This document shows, piece by piece, positions 53,495 through 62,102 of a stretch of DNA of 64,000 nt. The stretch spans positions 124,001 to 188,000 of the forward strand of contig JAEWLS010000045.1 in the NCBI GenBank assembly GCA_023457435.1, written 5' to 3'. A model generated the notes under the pieces. The model was not told the origin of the DNA, did not search any database, and saw only the letters and a list, made by a program, of their open reading frames with translations. Made by a program: the position numbers and the translations under genes. Each line of letters begins with the position of its first letter. Positions within the stretch are counted from its first letter, which is position 1. The stretch comes from Pseudomonadota bacterium. GTDB lineage: Bacteria; Pseudomonadota; Alphaproteobacteria; Rhizobiales; Rhizobiaceae.

Positions 53495-54847
53495 TCAGTC
53501 GCGAACGAGGAACGCGTCCGGCGCACCGCTCTGTCTTGCAAGCTCGGCCAACATGTCCGCCGGTTGCGAACCGTTGGCGCGCAGCTCGACCGAGTAGGCG
53601 TCCCCATCCGCCACCACAGAGGTGCTTCCGAGGAATGCCAGGCGCCGCGACAGCGCCTCTGCCTCGGCGCGCACGACGAACGAACCGGCAGCGACGAACT
53701 CTCCGCCACCTGCTGGCAGCGGAGCGTTGAAACCGTGCATGCGCCTCCACGACGCCCGGACATCATCGGCGGCGAAACCGGTGACAACCTTGTCCAGCGC
53801 CGCGGCGGCACCCGCGACCCGATGGTCGGCATACGACATTGCTGCGACCTTGATCGTGCCGAGGGTGCCGGCAGGTGGTGCGCCGAAGCCGTCATAGGGC
53901 CGTTCGGGAACCGCCGGCCCGAATTGCGGCAGGATCGGATCGGAAGCGAGGATGACGCCCGTGGCCGGCGCTTCTCCGACCGAAAACGGCGACGGCAAAG
54001 GAGCTTTGGTGACCCCGCCCGTGACGGCTGCCAGGCCCGCCACCCCTGCGAGCGCCACCGGGGCTGCGACCGGCACCGGCAGTGGAGCGGCCACCTGGGG
54101 GGTTGGCTGCTGCTTGGCGAAAATGGGCTCCTGCTGGCGTCGCGTCGGCGTATCCCCTGCCATCGCGATCATGACGCCGGCCGGCAGACCGTCATCGACC
54201 CGCGGGAGTTTGCCTGGCAGCCCGCTCTTGCCCGGACGATAGGATGCAAGGAGATAGTTGTCGTCGCGACCGTGCAGCGGCGCGCGACCGACATACTCGA
54301 CCTTCACCTTGGCGACGCCGGCATGCTGATAGTCGAGGAGTTCGGCGGCGCGTTTCGAGAGGTCGATCACGCGACCGTGGGCGTAAGGTCCGCGGTCGTT
54401 GACGCGCACGACGATCGACGCGCCGTTCTTGGTGTTCGTGACGCGGGCATAGGACGGCAGTGGCATTGTCGGATGCGCTGCGGTCAGATGCGTCATGTCG
54501 TAGATTTCGCCGTTGGCCGTCAACCGGCCATGGAACGCGTCGCCATACCAGGACGCGGCGCCGACCTTCGTATAGCCCGGCTCCTCCTTCGGCTTGTACC
54601 ACTTGCCCTTGACCTTATAGGGCTTGCCGACCATGTCGCGGCCGCCGCCGCGCGGCAGGCGCGTGCGCAGGTTTGAAACGCGCGGGCTCGCCTTCACGCC
54701 ATATTCGCTCTCGGCAAAGTATTCCTTGCTGCGGCCAGCCTTAGACGTCGTGGGGGTTGGCGCCGAAGTGCATCCGGCTAGAGCCAGAGCGAAGGTTGCG
54801 ACTATCGCGGAAGATCGGGCAATCGGAAGCCGCGCGCGTTTCGCCAT
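53495..54847 (-). CDS. rlpA: RlpA-type septal lytic transglycosylase with SPOR-like C-terminus
   Basis: A 450-residue lipoprotein: signal with lipobox ALALAGC (Cys about residue 26). The double-psi beta-barrel domain lies at about 96-185 (GAASWYGDAFHGRLTANGE, then VVRVNDRGPYAHGRVIDLSK with the catalytic Asp). A Pro/Ala-rich middle and a C-terminal SPOR-like module of about 75 residues complete the protein. RlpA cuts denuded glycan strands at the septum or poles. The ATG at 54847 has AAGGTGG just upstream; ATGs at 54874 and 54913 are less likely. Confidence 0.92.
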   Translation of the reverse strand: MAKRARLPIARSSAIVATFALALAGCTSAPTPTTSKAGRSKEYFAESEYGVKASPRVSNLRTRLPRGGGRDMVGKPYKVKGKWYKPKEEPGYTKVGAASWYGDAFHGRLTANGEIYDMTHLTAAHPTMPLPSYARVTNTKNGASIVVRVNDRGPYAHGRVIDLSKRAAELLDYQHAGVAKVKVEYVGRAPLHGRDDNYLLASYRPGKSGLPGKLPRVDDGLPAGVMIAMAGDTPTRRQQEPIFAKQQPTPQVAAPLPVPVAAPVALAGVAGLAAVTGGVTKAPLPSPFSVGEAPATGVILASDPILPQFGPAVPERPYDGFGAPPAGTLGTIKVAAMSYADHRVAGAAAALDKVVTGFAADDVRASWRRMHGFNAPLPAGGGEFVAAGSFVVRAEAEALSRRLAFLGSTSVVADGDAYSVELRANGSQPADMLAELARQSGAPDAFLVRD

Positions 54848-55053
54848 TGCCACCTTGTCCCCACGTACCCTCATAGACGCACCGCTGCCTGCGGAACACC
54901 AGTCGGAGAGCATCCCCTGCTCCCCGAAATGAATTCATGCGCAGGAATATCTTAGCGGCTTGTTAAGACAATAAGGCGTGAAGCGGGCTGATTTGTGGCA
55001 GGCTGCGGGGCTGATTTAGCCACTCCTTAACACGCCGATGCGACGGTCCGGCG

Positions 55054-55758
55054 ATGGACAACAGCTCCGCGATCGCCCGCGAAACCTTGCCTTCTCCGCT
55101 GTGGTCGTCGCTCTCGCGCCGACTGCGACATAGGCTGTCGTTCGGGCTGATCTCGCGGTCGATTCACATAGGGCACAAGCGCCAGTTGCGCGACGTGCCG
55201 ATACCGCCTGCGGACATCCCGATCTCCGTGCGCCCTCTGCGGGACGCCGATCTCGAAACGCTACTTCCACCCGACACGTCGGGGCTCGACGAAGCCGAGC
55301 GCAACGAGATCGAGACGCGGCGAAGTTTCGCCCGCCGTGTGCCTGTCGGCGGCTGGGTCGCGGTCGACCTGCGCAACGGGCAGCCATGCTTCATGATGTG
55401 GATCATCGATCACGCGAACAGCAACGGCGTCGCGCAGCTCGAAGGAACGCCCCGGCTGAGACCGCACCAGATCGCGACCGAAAACGTCTATGTCGCGCCT
55501 GGCTATCGTGGAAAGCGTATCTCCACGCCGGCCTCGCTGGCCGCGATCGAGATGGCGCGCGGCGACGCCACCGAGGTCATCGCGTTTATCGGCGAAACCA
55601 ATCTCGTCTCGCGACAGGGCGCAGCACGATCAGGCTTAACGCCCTACATCCGGCACGTCAGATGGCACCTGCTCTTCGGCTTGGTGCATATCGACCTGTT
55701 CGATCGCAAGCTGCCGTCGCCGCTCACCGCGACTGCTCCGATCGCGGCGAAAGCATAA
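55054..55758 (+). CDS. GNAT-like acetyltransferase
   Basis: A 234-residue protein with a weak GNAT match. The acetyl-CoA-binding motif A is plausible in ENVYVAPGYRGKRISTPASL (about residues 147-166), followed by a beta strand-helix pattern ending VIAFIGETNLVSRQGAARSG. The N-terminal 55 residues are unrelated and basic. The substrate is unknown. It is the last recognisable chromosomal gene before the prophage-like region. Confidence 0.65.
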   Translation: MDNSSAIARETLPSPLWSSLSRRLRHRLSFGLISRSIHIGHKRQLRDVPIPPADIPISVRPLRDADLETLLPPDTSGLDEAERNEIETRRSFARRVPVGGWVAVDLRNGQPCFMMWIIDHANSNGVAQLEGTPRLRPHQIATENVYVAPGYRGKRISTPASLAAIEMARGDATEVIAFIGETNLVSRQGAARSGLTPYIRHVRWHLLFGLVHIDLFDRKLPSPLTATAPIAAKA

Positions 55759-55892
55759 GCGGCTTCCTGGCGGAGGGAGTGTCTGTCACAACATCACGTC
55801 GAAGTGCTTGAAATCACCTGCTGTGGCGGATGTCTGGCGCAACGAAATACCCCGACAACTACCCTGCCCGGAGCGGGGTAAGACGCGGTGAC

Positions 55893-55991
55893 TAGCGGTA
55901 AGCGGGCGGCCGAAATCTTGACATTTCGTGCGAAAACGCTTATATATGCAGTATACCGGTAGCCTCAACAATACCGGCAATTAGCGGTTAA
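55893..55991. repeat. Short repeats around the leftmost prophage promoter
   Basis: TAGCGGTAA (55893-55901) and TAGCGGTTAA (55982-55991) flank the promoter. ATACCGG occurs at 55953-55959 and 55971-55977, 18 bp apart, the first copy within a TACCGGTA palindrome at the expected start site. This layout suggests binding sites for a phage repressor or activator. Confidence 0.5.
55918..55946 (+). promoter_or_regulatory. Near-consensus sigma-70 promoter at the prophage left end
   Basis: TTGACA (55918-55923), a 17-base spacer and TATATA (55941-55946) form a strong promoter in an unusually A+T-rich stretch. The predicted start near 55953 lies about 77 bases before the first prophage gene. Confidence 0.8.
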
Positions 55992-56029
55992 CCCGCAAAC
56001 CCCGCCCTGCCCCTTTCTGGACTCCAGAA

Positions 56030-56233
56030 ATGCTATCCGAAACTGTAGCCGGCGATCTTTTGATCGGCCGGAAGGCTATTGCGGCGCACCTCGGCGCCAC
56101 ATCGCGGCGTACCGATCGACTGATCTACGACAACGTCATTCCGACCTTCAAATTGGGCGGTAGCGTCGCGGCTCGACGCTCTGCGATCGATGCCAAGATT
56201 GCTGAGATCGAGGCCGCGACCGCGAGGTCGTAG
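56030..56233 (+). CDS. Small HTH protein (AlpA/excisionase-like)
   Basis: A 67-residue protein with a MerR/AlpA-type helix-turn-helix: DLLIGRKAIAAHLGATSRRT, followed by DNVIPTFKLGGSVAARRSAI, where the GG turn and Arg pair match the wing of excisionase-like proteins. It is the first gene after the strong promoter, consistent with an early regulator. Whether it activates, excises or represses cannot be told. Confidence 0.7.
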   Translation: MLSETVAGDLLIGRKAIAAHLGATSRRTDRLIYDNVIPTFKLGGSVAARRSAIDAKIAEIEAATARS

Positions 56234-56314
56234 ACCTGCCCCGCGCCTTGGCGGCTACCAAAAACGACCGCGGCGAACGCGGTTAAACCCCTCCCCTTCA
56301 CCGGGACAATCCTC

Positions 56315-56587
56315 TTGAAAATCACATTCATTCGCCCCGTTACACACACGGGCGGCGGGCGCATACGCGACGTCGGCGAGTTCGACGTCGAGGTCGCCGA
56401 GGGTCTGACGCTTCAATGCCTCCGTCTGGCCATCTCTCCTGAGGGCAAGCGCTTTGTGTTCGGCCCGTCGAAGAACGGCGTCAAGTTCGCGCGCTTCTCT
56501 GGCGATTTCGCGCCGAAGCTGGCCGAAGCCGCATTCGCGGAACTCCAGAAAAAGGGCCATGTCGCCGATGACGCACGCGCAGCCTGA
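56315..56587 (+). CDS. Hypothetical phage protein
   Basis: A 90-residue protein starting at TTG (KITFIRPVTHTGGGRIRD...). It appears to be all-beta then helical, with the helix AEAAFAELQKKGH near the end. Not recognised. Its end overlaps the DUF3987 gene start by about 29 bases, which suggests translational coupling. Confidence 0.6.
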   Translation: MKITFIRPVTHTGGGRIRDVGEFDVEVAEGLTLQCLRLAISPEGKRFVFGPSKNGVKFARFSGDFAPKLAEAAFAELQKKGHVADDARAA

Positions 56588-58289
56588 GACGCCCGATTCG
56601 AATGTTCGGTTCCCGGTCGGTGCGCGAGTCCTGCACCCGAGCAAGTATGGGCTCGGTATAATTGAGAACGTAGTCGGCAGCGTCACCCGCGTAGTGCGGT
56701 TCGATGACGATCGCTACGCAACCGTAAACATGGATTGGCTGCAACCATCCGACGCCCCGCGTGCGCTGCAGGCACCGCGTGAGGCGATGAACGACAACGA
56801 ACCTTCGCGCCCGCGGAGGCCCTCTCCTGAGGCCACAGAGCCTGTCGACGTTTGGGAGACCGCGGCGCACCCGCCACTCCCGCCGGACGTGCTGCCCGAT
56901 GTCATCGCGGACTTCGCGACAATCCTCGCCGATACCATGGGCGCGGACCCGGCCGGGCTGGCAATGGCCGCGCTGGCGGTATGTGGCGCCGCGATACCCG
57001 ACGCCATCGCAATCCAGCCGAAGGAACACGATCGAAGCTGGCTCGAATCCGGCCGGCTGTGGGTCGGCCTAGTCGGCCTGCCGTCGACAATGAAGTCGCC
57101 GATGCTTTCCGCGGCCGTACGACCATTGCGTCGAATCGACACCGAAATGCTCCGCGCCTACCACGAGGCGAAAGCGCAGTATGAAGCACTCGACAAGGAT
57201 CAACGGAAAGCCGCCAAGTCGCCGGTACACGAGCGATTGATCCTCGATGACGTGACAATTGAGGCGGCGCAAGAGGTGCTTAAGGACTCGCCGGACGGAA
57301 TCCTGCTCGTGCAAGACGAATTGTCGGGCTGGTTCGGCAGTATGGACCGCTACAGCGGCAGCGGCCGGGGCGCCATGAAGGACCGCGCCTTCTGGCTTCA
57401 GGCATTTAACGGCGGTCCATACAGCGTAACGCGAGTCGGCCGCGGCGCGTCATTGGTCCCGAACCTGTCCGCGTCGCTGATCGGCGGCATTCAGCCGGAG
57501 CCTATCCGCGCGATTGCCCTTGATAGTCATGACGACGGTCTGCTGCAGCGACTCCTGCCCGTCTGCCTTCGAGCGGGCCGCCTTGGGAAGGATGTACCGC
57601 AGCCCGATGTCGCGGCCACTTACGGCGCGCTGATCGAACGACTGACCCGCCTGCGCAAGCCGATGCGCGGCGGGATGGTTGAGGTGCCGTTGCGCTTCTC
57701 GCTGGCCGCGCAAGCGGTGTGGCAGGAAACGGCCCGACGCATCCACGACCTGGCGAAGTCATGGGAAACCGTGAACGTCAAGCTGGCCGCGCACATCGGC
57801 AAGTACCCTGGCCTATTCGCGCGACTATGCCTCATCTGGCACTGCATCGAGTCGAGCGGCGAGCGGCCGGCGTCGCAGGTGCCCGAAGAGGTTGCGGCCC
57901 GCGTCCGCGACTTCATGTTCCAGTTCCTCTATCCGCACGCCCTGGCGTTTTACACCGACGTTGTCGGCCTGTCGGACAGGCAGGAAAAGGTGCAGGCCGT
58001 TGCCGGCTGGATACTCACCCGCCGACCACATAGCGTTACCGTCCGCGCCGTCCGTCGCGGCGACCGCATCATGCGCGGCATGGACAACGAGGAAGCCGAG
58101 GCGGTGCTGCACCAACTTGACGCGTTCGGCTGGCTGGACCCGGTTCCGACCATCCGCCGCGACTCGAAGGTATGGAATGTAGCCCCGCGCGTGTACGGCT
58201 TGTTCGCGGAGAAAGCGGAAGAAGAATCCGAGCGCCGAGCTGCTGTACGTGAGATCATCGCTCGCACGTCCCGGTTGCAAGCCGCTTAG
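56559..58289 (+). CDS. DUF3987 phage replication protein (primase/helicase-like)
   Basis: A 576-residue DUF3987 protein, a family found in phages and mobile elements as a primase/helicase-type replication ATPase. A PHD-like or Tudor-like N-terminal segment (VRFPVGARVLHPSKYGLGII) precedes the ATPase core. The P-loop reads WVGLVGLPSTMKSPMLSA (about residues 178-195), with Met where Gly is usual before Lys-Ser. A Walker-B-like ILLVQDELSGWFG follows (about 257-269), then GGIQPEPIR. A start at ATG 56568 is also possible. It is the largest gene of the region and probably drives replication of the element. Confidence 0.85.
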   Translation: MSPMTHAQPETPDSNVRFPVGARVLHPSKYGLGIIENVVGSVTRVVRFDDDRYATVNMDWLQPSDAPRALQAPREAMNDNEPSRPRRPSPEATEPVDVWETAAHPPLPPDVLPDVIADFATILADTMGADPAGLAMAALAVCGAAIPDAIAIQPKEHDRSWLESGRLWVGLVGLPSTMKSPMLSAAVRPLRRIDTEMLRAYHEAKAQYEALDKDQRKAAKSPVHERLILDDVTIEAAQEVLKDSPDGILLVQDELSGWFGSMDRYSGSGRGAMKDRAFWLQAFNGGPYSVTRVGRGASLVPNLSASLIGGIQPEPIRAIALDSHDDGLLQRLLPVCLRAGRLGKDVPQPDVAATYGALIERLTRLRKPMRGGMVEVPLRFSLAAQAVWQETARRIHDLAKSWETVNVKLAAHIGKYPGLFARLCLIWHCIESSGERPASQVPEEVAARVRDFMFQFLYPHALAFYTDVVGLSDRQEKVQAVAGWILTRRPHSVTVRAVRRGDRIMRGMDNEEAEAVLHQLDAFGWLDPVPTIRRDSKVWNVAPRVYGLFAEKAEEESERRAAVREIIARTSRLQAA

Positions 58290-58294
58290 AATAC

Positions 58295-58418
58295 AAGTGT
58301 CACCAACTGTCCCTTGCGTACGCGATTTATAGATTGAAAAAGGGCTTTCCTTCTTCTTCAGGTCGACGGTTCGCCGCGCAATTTGTGCCGCGTGTACAAG
58401 GGCCAGTTGGTGCCACTT
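58295..58418. repeat. 22-bp inverted repeat with 80-bp spacer downstream of the DUF3987 gene
   Basis: The arms 58295-58316 and 58397-58418 match in 20 of 22 positions as inverted copies (cores CACCAACTG and CAGTTGGTG). They lie in a noncoding gap right after the replication gene. Such arms could be binding sites at a replication origin or a long-range RNA hairpin acting as a terminator. Confidence 0.75.
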
Positions 58419-58515
58419 CACCAAACACATCATAACGCCGCGCCGCGGCATGCAACGCAGGAGTCACAATGTCGTACGTCCTCGCACGCGAGCATCGGCC
58501 GGTTGGAGTAATCAC

Positions 58516-58728
58516 ATGCTCGCAATACCTGCATATAGCGCCGACTATCAGGCGTTCACCATGAAAGACGGGAATATGACCAGCGCCTGGCACCCGTGCC
58601 GCGTGATCGGCATCACCAATGACGCTGACGGCGATCCCGCCTATCTCGTCGAGTTCGCAAGCGCCGGCGGCGTGATGCATCTCGCCGTCGAGCCCTACGT
58701 GCGGCCGCGCCCTTCCGTATCGCACTAG
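58516..58728 (+). CDS. Hypothetical phage protein
   Basis: A 70-residue protein with a beta-rich pattern (WHPCRVIGITNDADGDPAYL, then VMHLAVEPYVRPRP). Not recognised. GGAG lies 9 bases before the ATG, which is good support for translation. Confidence 0.65.
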   Translation: MLAIPAYSADYQAFTMKDGNMTSAWHPCRVIGITNDADGDPAYLVEFASAGGVMHLAVEPYVRPRPSVSH

Positions 58729-58741
58729 CCACGAGGCCTGC

Positions 58742-58918
58742 ATGCCGACGCCGTCCGAAGCCTGCTTGCCGCTCATCGCCACTCGCGCCGGCCGGACGAT
58801 CGGCGGCGTGACTGTGCGCATCCTGCCGTGGCCGCAGTTCTGGGTCGAACGGCCGGACAGGCGACCCGACAACGATAACCGGCCTGCCGACGCCCGCGTT
58901 TTGAAAGAAGCAGCATGA
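58742..58918 (+). CDS. Small hypothetical phage protein
   Basis: A 58-residue protein (starts MPTPSEACLPLIATRAGRTI, ends ADARVLKEAA). GAGG precedes the ATG, and the stop overlaps the next start by 4 bases (ATGA). Spacing and coupling support it as a real gene; no family recognised. Confidence 0.6.
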   Translation: MPTPSEACLPLIATRAGRTIGGVTVRILPWPQFWVERPDRRPDNDNRPADARVLKEAA

Positions 58919-59958
58919 TGATCCACGCCAACTCCTTCCCCACCCTCGCCGATCGCCGCGCCTGGCTCGCGGCGCTTGCCGAGGAGGAGCGCTCTCGCAT
59001 CACCACGACGCCGACGCGCAAACGACTGAAGGCGGCCAACGACAACCGCAAAGTAGCGGCGCTCGACGCCTTCGAGGCAATCGAAGAACCGCATAGCGGT
59101 GCGATCGTGGCCGACACGAAGTCGGAGCCTATGGACCCCGCCGCTTCCGGCAAAGGGTGGCGGTTTCGTCCGTCGGTTGGCGAGATCTCTGCCGCGATGG
59201 CGACCGGACGGGTAGCCTATCGAACGGCGCCAGGGCGCACCCATGCCGAGCGTATGGCGGGCGGCACGTATCACGTCGGGCCGCTGGTTTTTACAAAGGC
59301 GAGGCGCACCGAGCCCGCGCCAGTCCTGTCGTTTGGCGAAGTCGTGACGGGCGATATCGTGGTGCCAGCTGGCGCCATGATCGCCCGCGGCATCAGCCGG
59401 CGTGGCAAACCACTGAAGCCCACCGAATATCGAACGTATCAACGCACGGACAAGGCTGCGAAGCGGCGGGCCGCACTCGAAGGGAAACGCGCTGTCGAGT
59501 CTTACATCGCATTGCGCGGGACATGGGCCGGCTTTGTGTCGTGGGCTGACCGCGTCGGTGGCGATGCTCGCCTACTCGAGCGCCCCGACGCAGCTCGGAT
59601 CCTAGCTGACGCCATCGCCAATACGCCGTCAATGCCGTGCGTGAAGCTGTGTCCGCCAGCCATACTCGCGGACGGACACTGGCTCGGCGGGGTATCGCGG
59701 CCGAGTGGCGTGGCAAGCGGGCATGACGGATACGCGAAGTCGATCGCCGACGAAGCCAACAGAGTACGCGTACAGACCTGGCTTCAGGAACGGATAGCGC
59801 CTGAGGACATGGTACTGCTGCGGCATGCCACGTCCCGCGCAACCGCTGACGAGATCGCAGCCGAACTTGGCATCACGCGTCAGACGGCGGTGAAGCGCAT
59901 GGATGCGTCTCTCGATCGGCTATCCTTATTTCTGAAAGAATTTCCGCTCGCCGCTTAA
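58915..59958 (+). CDS. Phage protein with C-terminal sigma-like HTH
   Basis: A 347-residue protein. The C-terminal 55 residues look like a sigma-70 region 4/LuxR-type helix-turn-helix: RATADEIAAELGITRQTAVK followed by RMDASLDRLS. The remainder is unrecognised, with a Lys/Arg-rich N-terminal third. It may be a late-gene or copy-control regulator. A strong terminator follows 42 bases after the stop. Confidence 0.65.
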   Translation: MMIHANSFPTLADRRAWLAALAEEERSRITTTPTRKRLKAANDNRKVAALDAFEAIEEPHSGAIVADTKSEPMDPAASGKGWRFRPSVGEISAAMATGRVAYRTAPGRTHAERMAGGTYHVGPLVFTKARRTEPAPVLSFGEVVTGDIVVPAGAMIARGISRRGKPLKPTEYRTYQRTDKAAKRRAALEGKRAVESYIALRGTWAGFVSWADRVGGDARLLERPDAARILADAIANTPSMPCVKLCPPAILADGHWLGGVSRPSGVASGHDGYAKSIADEANRVRVQTWLQERIAPEDMVLLRHATSRATADEIAAELGITRQTAVKRMDASLDRLSLFLKEFPLAA

Positions 59959-60000
59959 CACAACGCGCCACTCGCGCGGTCTTTAGGCAGCGGATCAACA

Positions 60001-60028
60001 AGCCCGGCGCAACGCCGGGCTTTCTTCG
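60001..60028 (+). terminator. Intrinsic terminator within the prophage
   Basis: A 9-bp perfect stem (AGCCCGGCG/CGCCGGGCT) with a CAA loop is followed by TTCTTCGTT. It separates the replication block from the HNH/terminase block. Confidence 0.85.
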
Positions 60029-60061
60029 TTGGCCGATTGGCCTTCACACCAAGGAACTTCG

Positions 60062-60253
60062 ATGACTACCACCGCACAGCCGGCAAACATGCTCGGCGTG
60101 AAAATGACACCTGCCGTTCGCCGCGCGCTTCTGATTGCGCAGCTACAGCTTGAACAAGAACTTGGCCGCGATCTGCGGCCCAATGAACATGATATGCTTA
60201 TCGCGCTTTTCCTCGCGACAGTGCACAAGGCTAGGCCGGACCTGATTGCATGA
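60062..60253 (+). CDS. Small hypothetical phage protein
   Basis: A 63-residue mostly helical protein (MTPAVRRALLIAQLQLEQEL, then RPNEHDMLIALFLATVHKAR). AAGGAA lies 5 bases before the ATG. Its stop overlaps the HNH gene start by 4 bases. Not recognised. Confidence 0.65.
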   Translation: MTTTAQPANMLGVKMTPAVRRALLIAQLQLEQELGRDLRPNEHDMLIALFLATVHKARPDLIA

Positions 60254-60550
60254 CGGGCCGCAGCGCGGAGGCGCAGGTCTACCGAAAGCTCTATGACACG
60301 GCGCGATGGAAGCGGACGAGGGAGCGGCAACTCGCCGACCAACCTCTCTGCGAAAGCTGCCTGGCGATGGAAAATCGTCGAGCCGGCCAAAGTCGTCCAC
60401 CACGCCGACGGCGGCCACCGTGGCGACATAGAGCGCTTCTGGAACGGCCCTTTCCGCTCCCTCTGCAAACCCCGCCATGATCGCGAGGGAAAGCCTGAGG
60501 ACCACGGAAAGACCGTCGTCAGATTTGGCAACGACGGTTGGCCCATCTGA
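60250..60550 (+). pseudogene. HNH endonuclease split by a +1 frameshift
   Basis: Two overlapping frames together give one HNH nuclease. The first (from 60250) encodes VYRKLYDTARWKRTRERQLA and CESCLAM. The second then provides KIVEPAKVVHHADGGHRGDI and FRSLCKPRHDR to the stop at 60550. The switch is at ATGGAAAATC near 60370, where dropping one G restores KIVEPAKVVHH. HNH proteins beside the terminase help DNA packaging. Either the gene is broken, the read has an error, or recoding occurs. Confidence 0.8.
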
Positions 60551-60583
60551 CCAGCATCCGGGGGCGTACCCGAGGAATGCTGG
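60551..60583 (+). other. Hairpin in the HNH-terminase gap (candidate packaging region)
   Basis: CCAGCAT pairs with ATGCTGG, and an inner CGGG/CCCG pair extends it. It lies immediately after the HNH stop in a 216-bp gap before the terminase small-subunit gene, where cos/pac sites of HK97-like phages are often found. The rest of the gap (60584-60766) has no gene. Confidence 0.45.
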
Positions 60584-60766
60584 CAGCCTACCCTTAACTG
60601 CCGTCGTCAGGCTTTCGCGTTAAATCCCGCAGGTTTTCATTTCAGGTTCCAAGGCCCTGCGTCGACACCCGGGGCGGGCTATCCGGAAATACTGACGGGT
60701 TGAAACCGCGGGCCGTAGCGAAGCGAACGCGCGCAGTTCCACACTTCAGGATATGGGGGGCTAGCG

Positions 60767-61144
60767 ATGCCAGCGCACCGTAAACCGCTCGCTCTTGCGC
60801 ACTTGACCGGCGCTGTCGCCAAGAATCCGCAGCGCTACCGGGCGCGTCATGAGCCGATCGATGATCGTCCATTGGGCGAGCCCTTCTCATGGCTCAAGCC
60901 GGAAGCGCAGGCCGCCTGGCGCGAGTTGGCGCCGACGCTTCCGTGGCTCCGACACTGTCACCGCGGAATCGTCGGCATCACTGCCATGCTGGCGGGCAAG
61001 CTTCGCCGCGGCGAGCTCGGCATCGCCGGCCAACGGCTACTTATGTCGTGCCTTGGCAGTCTCGGCGCGACGCCGGCATCGGCTGCGAAAATCGGTTGGG
61101 TACCGCCGGAACCGGAAGATCCGGCCGACGATTCCTTCCGGTGA
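60767..61144 (+). CDS. terS: Phage terminase small subunit (P27-like)
   Basis: A 125-residue protein. Features typical of P27-type small subunits are LTGAVAKNPQRYRARHEP at the N-terminus, PFSWLKPEAQAAWRELAP in the middle and a helical C-terminus. The small subunit recognises phage DNA for packaging. A large subunit would be expected next, but the following genes are short and unrelated. Confidence 0.8.
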   Translation: MPAHRKPLALAHLTGAVAKNPQRYRARHEPIDDRPLGEPFSWLKPEAQAAWRELAPTLPWLRHCHRGIVGITAMLAGKLRRGELGIAGQRLLMSCLGSLGATPASAAKIGWVPPEPEDPADDSFR

Positions 61145-61275
61145 CCCACGGGGCCGGGCGGTCCAGAATCCTGCCGCCTTCTAGGGCGTATCGGTTGGTT
61201 CCCGCACTTCAATGGCAATTACAGATTTTTCCTCACGCGCGTGCGCAACGCGCGCCCGCGCACGCGAGGAACCGC

Positions 61276-61641
61276 ATGACAGATGCCCTTCAGCGCGCCC
61301 GAGAGATCCTCGCGCGCCCGATGCCTGCAACCTGGCGTCACCGTGTTGCCGACGTTACTCGCGAGCGAGCAACCGAACTGTGTCGCGAGGCGTGGTCGGC
61401 GCCTTATGACGAAACTGCGACGGATGCCGTGCCGCTTATCGATGGCGCATGCGCTGCTAAAGCGCATTGGCTCCAGCAAAGGCTCGGCGGCGCGGTGTTC
61501 AGCGCGGACATGCCAGGCGGCAGCTATCACGCCGCCCTTCTGTTCGTGTGCGACGGCCAACTGCTGGTCGCGGACGCCGGCCAGATCACCCCCATCGCGG
61601 AGTACGCATGTCACTTCGTCGGCTTCTACGAAAAATCCTGA
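61276..61641 (+). CDS. Hypothetical phage protein with Cys-His-Asp arrangement
   Basis: A 121-residue protein. LIDGACAAKAHWLQQRLGG, YHAALLFVCDGQLLVADAGQ and a final Tyr/Phe-rich strand are arranged as in small transglutaminase/papain-like folds (Cys about 58, His about 83, Asp about 97). The similarity is only in pattern. GAGGAA precedes the ATG. Confidence 0.6.
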   Translation: MTDALQRAREILARPMPATWRHRVADVTRERATELCREAWSAPYDETATDAVPLIDGACAAKAHWLQQRLGGAVFSADMPGGSYHAALLFVCDGQLLVADAGQITPIAEYACHFVGFYEKS

Positions 61642-61652
61642 GGACGTTCCGC

Positions 61653-62102
61653 ATGACGGAAATCAAACTGCCACCCAAGCCCGCCGAGCTCGTCGCCGCC
61701 GAGGCCGAACTTGCCACAGCGCAGGCGCACGGCCGCGAGGCGATGGACCATCTGGCCAACCTGCGACACCGCGCATCGTTCGCGCACGTTGGCTTCGACG
61801 CGCTCGGCGAGGCTGAAGCCGCCGCTGAAGCCACGCGCGCGCCGGCGGATGCCGCTAGTCGGCGAGTTGTCGAGCTGCGCCGCCAGCATGCCGTTCAGGC
61901 TGCTGAAGCCGCGAAGCCCGCAATCGCCGCCGCATGCGCAGAGGTGAAACGGCACGCAGCCGCGATCGCTGAGATCGCCGACACGTTCGCCGAATCCGAC
62001 AGGAAGGCGCGCGGATACGGCTTCGCGCTCGCCGGCCTACCGAGCGCGGGGACGCTATCGAGTTTGGCCCGGCAGGTCGAACGCGCGGTTGGAGGACGGT
62101 GA
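61653..62102 (+). CDS. Coiled-coil phage protein
   Basis: A 149-residue Ala/Glu-rich protein, predicted mainly helical with heptad character over residues 10-115 (ELVAAEAELATAQAHGREAM and later AAKPAIAAACAEVKRHAAAI). Not recognised. The stop overlaps the next start by one base (TGATG), and GAGGA precedes its own ATG. Confidence 0.6.
   Translation: MTEIKLPPKPAELVAAEAELATAQAHGREAMDHLANLRHRASFAHVGFDALGEAEAAAEATRAPADAASRRVVELRRQHAVQAAEAAKPAIAAACAEVKRHAAAIAEIADTFAESDRKARGYGFALAGLPSAGTLSSLARQVERAVGGR

Noticed and set aside
58327..59442. 371-codon minus-strand frame in the prophage
   Set aside because: Antisense to three coupled plus-strand genes that have good ribosome sites; no domain seen.
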